Part shown: positions 57,766-63,658 of the stretch, piece after piece
Position numbering within the stretch: position 1 is the first letter of the stretch
How the letters are laid out: every line of letters begins with the position of its first letter
Assembly: GCF_001456025.1 (NCBI RefSeq)
Contig: NZ_LMTZ01000099.1
Coordinates: 1-64,000, forward strand
Reading direction: 5' to 3'
Origin: Mastigocoleus testarum BC008
Lineage (GTDB): Bacteria; Cyanobacteriota; Cyanobacteriia; Cyanobacteriales; Nostocaceae
DNA length: 64,000 nucleotides
Translations under genes and position numbers: made by a program
The notes under the pieces: generated by a model
The model's input: only the letters and a program-made list of their open reading frames with translations
Databases searched by the model: none
What the model was told of the DNA's origin: nothing

Positions 57766-57844
57766 CCGCGCAAGTTTAGGGAGCCTTGTGTTTATTGCAA
57801 ACGTGGAAGTTTTGCGTATGTAAGCTCTCTTTGTGAGGGCGCGG
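57766..57844 (-). ncRNA. Y-RNA-like element Y1 (short form), in the leader of the TROVE gene
   Basis: 79 nt. Perfect terminal stem CCGCGC/GCGCGG, then an internal loop with conserved sides (5' CCCTCAC, 3' TAAACTT), then a second stem GAGAGC/GGCTCCC and a capped loop with a GCAAA..TTTTGC hairpin. Conserved box AGAGCTTACATACG on the 5' side matches the larger units. It has no tRNA-like domain. It lies 26 nt after the stop of the 151-residue gene and within the operon that leads to the TROVE gene. Confidence 0.7.
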
Positions 57845-57870
57845 CAACAACTACTGTTAATATAAAAATC

Positions 57871-58326
57871 TCAGTTTAAAGGCTTTATGTTGGGTTGAAG
57901 CCAGTTATTACGAGCCTCCCAAGACATGAGTAAATCTTGAGTGTAATATTGCAATGGTAAGTACTTGTTGTCATAAGCATCAACTAAGCCATTTGTTAAC
58001 TGCAATATTGAATCTTGGTGACGGTTAACCAAAAGATAATCTCGTACTACCCAAACCCAAAACAGAGTAATTGTTTCGTGGTAACCACTATTTTTTGTAG
58101 TCTTAATACCCATCGCAGCGTTATAACGCTTTATGTTGTTACGAATTTCCTGAATTGCTTCTTGCTCGTTATAGTGGATGAGATACCACAATGTAATGGT
58201 TAAATGTGCACTGTGATTCCATTCACTTCGAGACAAAGTACAATTATTGAACGCAGTTACCAAAGCTTCTATTTCATTTTCAGTTTGGTATTTACCATTT
58301 TGATATTCATCATATTCATGACTCAT
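57871..58326 (-). CDS. conserved protein of unknown function (island gene)
   Basis: A 151-residue soluble protein I cannot name. It has NHSAHLTITLWYLIHYNEQEAIQEIRNNIKRYNAAMG, then GYHETITLFWVWVV, a pattern seen in a widespread bacterial family of unknown function (W-x-H-x-x-H-L and a G-Y-H-x-T motif suggest a metal or nucleotide site). It is 11 bp downstream of the L7/L12 gene, so the two are co-transcribed, and it is followed by RNA Y1. Confidence 0.65.
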   Translation of the reverse strand: MSHEYDEYQNGKYQTENEIEALVTAFNNCTLSRSEWNHSAHLTITLWYLIHYNEQEAIQEIRNNIKRYNAAMGIKTTKNSGYHETITLFWVWVVRDYLLVNRHQDSILQLTNGLVDAYDNKYLPLQYYTQDLLMSWEARNNWLQPNIKPLN

Positions 58327-58337
58327 TATTGATTACT

Positions 58338-58745
58338 TCAGACTGATTGCTTCAGAGATACTTTTGCTCCTGTAGCCTCTAATTTTTGCTTGATATTTGC
58401 AGCTTCATTATAAGCGGTCGCAAATATTACAGTTTTGGGAACTGATTCAACGAAATCTTTTGCTTCTCTCAATCCTAAACCAGTAATTGCTCGTACCTCT
58501 TTTAAAATTGCAATTTTTTTGTTTGGAGGTACTTCTTCTAAAACAACATCAAATACTGTATCAGTTTCTATTTCATCTTCGATTATTTGAAAATAAGCAG
58601 AGTCATCTATTACTGACGGTTGAATTAGAGAACGTGGAGAAGCATCAACATTAAAGGTATCTTCGATTTTCTTAACTAATTCAGCAGTTTCAAGTAGGGT
58701 TAAATCTTTCAACTGCTCTAAAATTACAACAGTTTTGCTAGACAC
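58338..58745 (-). CDS. ribosomal protein L7/L12 paralogue
   Basis: A 135-residue L7/L12. The N-terminal dimerisation helices (ILEQLKDLTLLETAELVKKI) and the C-terminal domain (VVLEEVPPNKKIAILKEVRAIT, GLGLREAKDFVESVP, IKQKLEATGAKVSL) are complete; the hinge, normally Ala/Gly-rich, is replaced by a longer acidic segment (IIEDEIETDTVF). The regular rplL sits in the rplJL-rpoB operon; this copy lies beside genes of unknown function and a Ro-like protein. L7/L12 recruits EF-Tu and EF-G to the ribosome. Conserved residues for factor binding appear kept. Confidence 0.88.
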   Translation of the reverse strand: MSSKTVVILEQLKDLTLLETAELVKKIEDTFNVDASPRSLIQPSVIDDSAYFQIIEDEIETDTVFDVVLEEVPPNKKIAILKEVRAITGLGLREAKDFVESVPKTVIFATAYNEAANIKQKLEATGAKVSLKQSV

Positions 58746-58819
58746 AATCCAAACCTGTAGTCCATCTATATAAAAAACTTTCTTGCAGAAATCAAATTAA
58801 TTATTATCAATTATGTTGA

Positions 58820-59527
58820 TTAAGCTTGAGCAAGCTGCATCTTAATTAATTTAATTTCTTTTTTATTACACTGTCGTTTACTTGCAGCGTAAATTTTGCG
58901 ATGATAATTCTTAACGGCTAATTTTTCATTGATTACTATTCTCAGTAAAACATCTCTAGCAGCATCAAAAATCAAGTCTTTAAAAGTTATCAAATACCAG
59001 ATATCATTAATTTTTTGATACTGATGATAATTATCTATCACTAATAAATCATCACGTTTTTTAGGAGCTTCTTTTTTCTGCTTCTGAGCTATACAAAGAA
59101 TACCTGTTTCTGGATGAACGTATAATGCTTCACGCCAATAATTAGCCAAAGAACGTTCATTAATTCGTTCGTAAGGTAATCCATCGATTAACACTACATG
59201 AAGTTCTACAAAGCTCCAAACATGAGAAAGAATATGCTGTCCAGAGAGTCCTCTTGGATCGAGTTTGTAACACAACTCACTGTAAACCTTATTCCAAGGC
59301 TGTCCTACTTTGGAACGCAACCAACGATGTAATGGTCCAAGATGATCAGAGAAATACTTAGTCTTATTTCTAGGCTTGATGATATATTGACTTAATAAAC
59401 CATCTTCAGTAGCATCAGCGGTAATCTTATCCAAACATTTTCTATAACCACTGTGCTTTCTTAAACTTATTCTCAATCCACTACGGGGACGTTCAATAAC
59501 AATCTCTCCCAAACGATGTTCGCTCAT
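58820..59527 (-). CDS. conserved island protein of unknown function
   Basis: A 235-residue basic protein. It opens GEIVIERPRSGLRISLRKHSGYRKCL and continues with IKPRNKTKYFSDHLGPLHRW, RSKVGQPWNKVYSELCYKLDPRGLSGQHILSHVW, which is a strikingly regular, tightly packed segment with many His, Trp and basic residues. The C-terminal end is highly basic (KNYHRKIYAASKRQCNKK). Charge and position beside RNA genes suggest RNA binding. No known family is recognised. Confidence 0.6.
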   Translation of the reverse strand: MSEHRLGEIVIERPRSGLRISLRKHSGYRKCLDKITADATEDGLLSQYIIKPRNKTKYFSDHLGPLHRWLRSKVGQPWNKVYSELCYKLDPRGLSGQHILSHVWSFVELHVVLIDGLPYERINERSLANYWREALYVHPETGILCIAQKQKKEAPKKRDDLLVIDNYHQYQKINDIWYLITFKDLIFDAARDVLLRIVINEKLAVKNYHRKIYAASKRQCNKKEIKLIKMQLAQA

Positions 59528-59685
59528 AGCTTGGATTATTATTTGGGTCTTTAACTAAACTTTTACTGATATTGGTTAACTGGTAAATTAGATATTCTAA
59601 TAGAGAAATTTTGTTCTCTTTTGTAATAAAGTTTAAGAGCATTTTTCTCACCTTTTATAAATATAAATAAATGTATTTAATAAGA

Positions 59686-60153
59686 TTAATATTGATATAG
59701 ATATTCCAGTGAAACTTTCATTTTATCTTTTGGTATTAATAATCGACCAATAGTCAAATGAAGTGCGTTTCTGTGTAATGGATTTAGACCAAGTTCAACT
59801 CGAATCTCATCCAACTTCGGGCAGTAAACATTTATCCATACATGCCTACCATTTTCCCACCATAAGTAATTTGAATATCTAAAATTTATTTCTACCCCTT
59901 CGTATTTACCCCAAAGAGATAAATTGGGAGGTTTCTCTCCTCTATTCCAGGTAATATGAGCGCCAGAACGCGAGCCTTTATTAACTGCAATACCCCATCT
60001 TAAAAGTAACCAAAGGTAATAGTTAATTATTTCCTCGTCACATTTGAGAATACCCCAAAAGGGCTCGGATGTTTCTGTTTTGTTGTAGTCGTAAAAAATG
60101 ACCCCTGTAGAAGAGAAACTATAGTATTCTGAAGGTTTCATTTTATTACTCAT
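59686..60153 (-). CDS. putative 2H phosphoesterase-like protein
   Basis: A 155-residue protein. Two His-x-Thr motifs, GAHITWNRGE (about residue 66) and NALHLTIGRLL (about 131), are spaced like those of the 2H phosphoesterase superfamily (LigT/CPDase), which acts on 2',3'-cyclic phosphates and 2'-5' linkages. The rest (WINVYCPKLDEIRVELGL, YYLWLLLRWGIAV) is compatible with the alpha/beta fold. The assignment is by motif only. It is 19 bp downstream of RNA Y2 on the same strand, which fits an RNA repair role. Confidence 0.5.
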   Translation of the reverse strand: MSNKMKPSEYYSFSSTGVIFYDYNKTETSEPFWGILKCDEEIINYYLWLLLRWGIAVNKGSRSGAHITWNRGEKPPNLSLWGKYEGVEINFRYSNYLWWENGRHVWINVYCPKLDEIRVELGLNPLHRNALHLTIGRLLIPKDKMKVSLEYLYQY

Positions 60154-60172
60154 GATGATGATTTTTAATCAC

Positions 60173-60305
60173 CCCACGCAAGTTAAAAAAGCTGTTTGTT
60201 CATACATAGGATTTGCACCTACGAACTCTTTCGAGTTACTTGAGCCAGAATCAAGCGCCTTCAACTACTAGGCTAGTATGTAAGCTTTTTTTGTTAGGGC
60301 GCAGG
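60173..60305 (-). ncRNA. Y-RNA-like element Y2 with tRNA-like domain (anticodon CUG)
   Basis: 133 nt. Terminal 7-bp stem CCTGCGC/GCGTGGG (two G-U pairs on this strand). The tRNA-like domain is in normal order: D-arm GCC...GGC, anticodon arm CTTGA-TTCTGGC-TCAAG (CUG), variable hairpin AACTC-GAAA-GAGTT, T-arm GTAGG-TGCAAAT-CCTAT and a 5-bp acceptor-like stem CATAC/GTATG. The T-loop has G in place of the usual pseudouridine-55 site. No CCA end or free acceptor is available, so it is not an ordinary tRNA. Its 3' end lies 19 nt before the 2H gene. Confidence 0.72.
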
Positions 60306-60442
60306 ATGAAAATATTGTTTCTTCAGTACTTGTTATGTTTAACTAATAATTAAAGATTAATTTTTTTACCAGCGCTAGACATATAGTAGATAAACTCTAT
60401 TACCTAATCACCAATCCCCAATAGCCAATCCCATTTTTAAAA

Positions 60443-60630
60443 CCTCGTATAAGTTAAAAAAGCTGTGACATAGCTACCGCTCTTACTCAAGATAACCTGA
60501 GCAGTGGGCACGCATTACGCATCTAACGTGAGACTTGTAATGCTTCGCTCTTTCGGTCACCCGAATTCTGCTACCTTAGGGTCGTTATAGTTACGAAAAG
60601 TATGTAAGCTTTATCGGTTAGGATACGAGG
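60443..60630 (-). ncRNA. Y-RNA-like element Y3 containing a 23S rRNA helix 69-71 mimic
   Basis: 188 nt, the longest unit. Terminal stem CCTCGTAT/ATACGAGG is perfect and its sequence differs from the other units (covariation). Inside, 60563-60595 on this strand match 23S rRNA positions around 1910-1940 at 29 of 33 bases, including CGTAACTATAACG and CCTAAGGTAGC, followed by a hairpin TCGG-GTGA-CCGA in the place of helix 71. A stem GCATTAC/GTAATGC (60512-60543) belongs to an inserted palindrome. The 3' part has no clear tRNA arm. Confidence 0.75.
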
Positions 60631-60643
60631 CGTAGTTTTTATA

Positions 60644-60788
60644 TTCCACGCAAGTCAGCAAAGCTATAAAATAACCTTCGTTTGCTCTACCAATTGAGCT
60701 ACATCTCCATTAGTGGAGATGATGGGAATTGAACCCATACCACAACGATTAAAAATGGTATGTAAGCTTCACAAATTAGGGCGCGGAA
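60644..60788 (-). ncRNA. Y-RNA-like element Y4 with a circularly permuted tRNA-like domain
   Basis: 145 nt. Terminal stem TTCCGCGC/GCGTGGAA (one G-U). The tRNA halves are reversed: T-arm ATGGG-TTCAATT-CCCAT, acceptor 3' strand CATCTCC and an A, loop CTAAT, acceptor 5' strand GGAGATG (7 perfect pairs) and D-arm AGCTCAATTGGTAGAGC. The anticodon stem AACGA/TCGTT is opened where the anticodon loop would be and continues into the Y stem. Y3 is only 13 nt away, so both are cut from one transcript. Confidence 0.78.
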
Positions 60789-60851
60789 ATTATGTAAAAC
60801 TATTTATTTATCTCGTTCTTGTGCAAGCTATTAATTCACAATCATTTTTGT

Positions 60852-60987
60852 CATTTTGCGCAAGTCAAAAAAGCTTTTTTTATGGTACCCTTGGCAGGAA
60901 TCGCACCTGCAACCTCTTGATTGGAAGTCAAGCGAGCTACTGTTGCTCTACAAAGTGTGTAAGCTTTTTAAGTTAGGGCGCAAAATG
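60852..60987 (-). ncRNA. Y-RNA-like element Y5 with tRNA-Gly(UCC)-like domain
   Basis: 136 nt. Terminal stem CATTTTGCGC/GCGCAAAATG is 10 perfect pairs. The domain has D-arm GAGC-AACAGTA-GCTC, anticodon arm CTTGA-CTTCCAA-TCAAG (UCC), T-arm GCAGG-TGCGATT-CCTGC and a weak acceptor (CTTTG/CAAGG). As in Y2 the T-loop has G at the position of U55. Box AAAGCTTACACAC is conserved. Confidence 0.78.
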
Positions 60988-61028
60988 AAATGTCTGTATG
61001 AGAAATCGAAAAATCAAAATTAATTAAA

Positions 61029-61179
61029 CACTCCGCGCAAGTTAATAAAGCTGTGAGTTCATACACAGGAATTGTTAGCGAAGCGTCTCCGCTAGGAGAA
61101 ACCTGTTACCAGCCAGTTAATAGCCGAATGCTCTACCTATGAGCTAGTATGTAGGCTTTCTAAGTTAGGGCGCAGAGTG
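61029..61179 (-). ncRNA. Y-RNA-like element Y6, tRNA-like domain broken by a palindromic repeat
   Basis: 151 nt. Terminal stem CACTCTGCGC/GCGCGGAGTG, 10 pairs with one U-G on this strand. D-arm GCTC-ATAGGTA-GAGC, an anticodon arm around CTATTAAC and acceptor-like CATAC/GTATG. The T-stem ACAGG/CCTGT is intact but its loop contains a mobile palindrome of about 27 nt (61074-61100), so the canonical T-loop is destroyed. It may be a pseudo-element, or show that the T-loop is dispensable. Confidence 0.7.
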
Positions 61180-61188
61180 AATTTTTTA

Positions 61189-61257
61189 TGATTCTATGTA
61201 ACTTACAAAAGCTATATACTTAATGTTCGTAAATATATTACTTTTTTTATAGAATCA
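61189..61257 (-). ncRNA. degenerate Y-RNA-like element Y7
   Basis: 69 nt. A perfect 9-bp stem TGATTCTAT/ATAGAATCA and a box AGCTTTTGTAAGTTAC like the 3' strand of the other units, but the 5' box GCGCCCTAAC is absent and there is no tRNA-like domain. Probably a decayed copy; only 9 nt from Y6. Confidence 0.4.
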
Positions 61258-61393
61258 ATAACAAATAAATTTAATTGCTTGCCTTATATATATTTAATTT
61301 TCGTGGTTCTGTTTTATGATTTTTACTGATCTGAAATCTAGTTAACAATACATTAAACCTAAAATCCAAAATCTATTTTCTATTATTTTAAAT

Positions 61394-61564
61394 AGTTCCA
61401 CACAAGTTAGAAAAGCCTTGAATATTACATTCGCCTATACCAATTTGGCCACCTCTCCATGAGTGAAGAGGGTGGGATTTGTTAGCGCAAGCGTGCCGAA
61501 GGCATACCTGCATGTTCATTTCTGAACAAATGTATGTAAGCTTCACCTGTTAGGGTGCGGAACT
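61394..61564 (-). ncRNA. Y-RNA-like element Y8 with a permuted tRNA-like domain
   Basis: 171 nt. Terminal stem AGTTCCGCAC/GTGTGGAACT, 10 pairs with one G-U. As in Y4 the acceptor 3' strand (CCTCTTC, A) precedes the 5' strand (GGAGAGG) across a CTCAT loop, with D-arm GGCCAAATTGGTATAGGC after it. The T-arm region is split by a palindromic insert (61481-61506) and no longer pairs fully. The 5' box CACCCTAAC and AAGCTTACATAC are conserved. It is first in the array and lies 77 nt from the small-protein gene at 61642. Confidence 0.7.
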
Positions 61565-61641
61565 AATTTTTTTAGTTTCAATTTTGTAGTTTTTAGCTTA
61601 AAGTTTCAAGTTCTATATTTAAATTTTCAACTCAAAACTTT

Positions 61642-61842
61642 CTAACCATAAACTGCTTCTGGTCTTACTATCAGATCGCCACTTGGTCTGCGGTCAATTA
61701 CGTAAGATTCAAAACTTATTAAATTCACATCAAAATGCTGTGCTAGTCTTTCTTTAATCGCAACATCACTCATGTTTGAGTCTAAACTAATTTGACTTTG
61801 AGTAATGTCATAAGAACGACCTTGAAATCTAACATGAATCAT
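61642..61842 (-). CDS. 66-residue small protein, possible beta-grasp fold
   Basis: A small soluble protein with a strong AGGAGG ribosome binding site. Pattern: two strands MIHVRFQGRSYDIT, a helix VAIKERLAQHFDV, then strands YVIDRRPSGDLIVRP. A beta-hairpin, helix, beta order like a ubiquitin-related fold is possible, and the C-terminus ends in YG. This is speculative. It lies upstream of the RNA array on the same strand and may start the transcript that contains it. Confidence 0.5.
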   Translation of the reverse strand: MIHVRFQGRSYDITQSQISLDSNMSDVAIKERLAQHFDVNLISFESYVIDRRPSGDLIVRPEAVYG

Positions 61843-62155
61843 TTTAAAACCTCCTGATAGTTAATAATTGGGAGGTGAAAATTTGAAGAAGAACTTCAGT
61901 GCTTTATCTCTCGTTATTAATATACTACTTAAATACTACATTGCTGTCAATACCCCAGAATAAATTTTTTCTATTTTCGCTGTAATTGCCTTATTACAAA
62001 GTTTCCCGCAGCTTATTAGATGTAGTACACATTAGCAAGCAATATTGGAAGTATGAATAACAGGTATCCATCGACTATTGATATGTTCGCCCGTCGTCAA
62101 AACCTTTATTGTTTTGAGTGTTTTATTTGTTCTCTTCCTTCCACCCGTTGCTTTC

Positions 62156-63658
62156 CTATTCATCTATCCGATCCATGTTGGAATTATCCTCAATGGAAGG
62201 ATTTATCTCACCAGCTTGAGGAGGATTCAAAATTTCGGAATCAGATGAATTCATATTATCTTCAGCCGCATTATCTTCAGAACTAAAACCATTTTCAAAA
62301 GAAGGAACCATTTCATTATTTTGGGTGGGAATTACTGGCTCAGACGAGTTCTGATTGTCTGAGTTCTGATTTTCTGAGTTCTGATTTTCTGAGTTCACGT
62401 CACTTAAGTCCACATCACCTAAATCCACATTTCCCTTGGGAAATAAACTATCTTCCTCAACTGAAGGAGCATTTTCATCAACTTCAGATGGAACTCCTTG
62501 TTCGGGTTGAGAGAAGTTCCCATCACCTCCAACTACATTACCTTCAGAAGTTGAATTATCGTTAGCAGAGGGAGTTGGTTCATTTTCAGGCTGGGATAAG
62601 TTAGTATCACCTTCAATTACACTATCTTCGGTTGGAAAGACTTCAGGATTTGAAGTTTCGTCAACAGGAGGATTTTCACTCGTATCTGGTACTACTGGTT
62701 TTTCTTTCTCTGCAGTAATTTGCTGCATCAATTGTTCAATGATTTCCACTTGCTGAAAATCACCTTGACTGCGGAAGCGATCGCCAGCACGTTTGAAAGC
62801 AGACTTTGCTTTTTTTATTTCGCCTTGGTTGTACCAAGTTACTCCCAAATTGTAATAAGCCTGAGGGTTATTGGGGTCATTATTAATTGCTTGTTTGTAA
62901 ATTGCAACTGCATTCTGGGTTCGACCCTGAATCACCTGAAGACTGCCGATATTATTATATGCTTGCGTGTTTTTCGGATCTAGCTCTATAACTCGTTGAT
63001 AAGCTGCGATCGCATCTTCTAAATTACCGGCGTTTTGCTGCGCGATTGCTAAATTGAAATAAGCGTTAGCATTTTCATTGTCAAAGTTAACTGCTTGTTG
63101 ATAAGCTGCGATCGCCTCATCCAATCTACCTTGTTCGTAGAGTACTAGTCCCAAATTATAGTAGGAAGATGCCATGGTCGGTGCTACTACCAAAGCTTGA
63201 CGGTAAGCAGTAATTGCAGCTTCGCTTTGCCCTTGTTTTTGTAAAGCCAAACCTAAGTTATAGTAGGCTTCAGCAAGATTAGGATTTATGCGAATTGCTT
63301 CTGAGTATTCTTGTACCGCACTTTCCAAGCGATTGGTTTCTAGAAGAATGTTACCGAGATAATTGCGAGCAGCAGCAAAATTTGGATCGCGTTGTAAAGC
63401 TTGACGGAGTGCAGACTCAGCACCTTCTAAATCTTTGCGATTGTAACGCATGACTCCCTGTTGGTAAAAACTAGCAGCTTTTAAATCCGTATTTGCTGGT
63501 ATGGTCTGTGCTAATAGTTTACTTTCTGGTCGCTCAGCAAATATTTGCCAACCCAAACTCAAAAACACAGAAGTACACAAAATTGCTATTTTCCGACAGA
63601 AGTAAATATGCGGATCCTTTTTTTCATTTTTGTGAGACATGAATGCTAGACCTACCAT
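62156..63658 (-). CDS. secreted/membrane-anchored TPR repeat protein with acidic Asn-rich tail
   Basis: About 500 residues; the ATG at 63640 is a reasonable alternative start. A membrane or signal segment (IAILCTSVFLSLGWQIFA, about residues 24-41) precedes a run of about seven TPRs (AESALRQALQRDPNFAAARNY, NLAEAYYNLGLALQKQGQSEAAI, and others) and a 150-residue low-complexity tail rich in Asn, Ser, Glu and Asp, with short repeats (SENQNSENQNSDNQNS). It probably acts as a periplasmic or outer-layer scaffold. The long acidic tail is unusual for TPR proteins. No operon partner is visible. Confidence 0.85.
   Translation of the reverse strand: MVGLAFMSHKNEKKDPHIYFCRKIAILCTSVFLSLGWQIFAERPESKLLAQTIPANTDLKAASFYQQGVMRYNRKDLEGAESALRQALQRDPNFAAARNYLGNILLETNRLESAVQEYSEAIRINPNLAEAYYNLGLALQKQGQSEAAITAYRQALVVAPTMASSYYNLGLVLYEQGRLDEAIAAYQQAVNFDNENANAYFNLAIAQQNAGNLEDAIAAYQRVIELDPKNTQAYNNIGSLQVIQGRTQNAVAIYKQAINNDPNNPQAYYNLGVTWYNQGEIKKAKSAFKRAGDRFRSQGDFQQVEIIEQLMQQITAEKEKPVVPDTSENPPVDETSNPEVFPTEDSVIEGDTNLSQPENEPTPSANDNSTSEGNVVGGDGNFSQPEQGVPSEVDENAPSVEEDSLFPKGNVDLGDVDLSDVNSENQNSENQNSDNQNSSEPVIPTQNNEMVPSFENGFSSEDNAAEDNMNSSDSEILNPPQAGEINPSIEDNSNMDRIDE

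Noticed and set aside
60553..60595. A 23S rRNA gene or a simple pseudogene fragment.
   Set aside because: Only about 45 nt match and they sit in the middle of a unit with conserved flanks, so I treat the piece as a mimic and not as rRNA.
60713..60976. An 87-codon plus-strand frame in the RNA array.
   Set aside because: It lies across Y4 and Y5, its protein is not credible, and the stems of these units are explained by minus-strand RNAs.
60173..61564. Ordinary tRNA genes.
   Set aside because: Anticodon and T-arms are visible, but acceptor stems are replaced by the shared outer stem, two units are permuted, T-loops are altered or interrupted, and no free 3' end is possible. A functional aminoacyl-tRNA role is unlikely.
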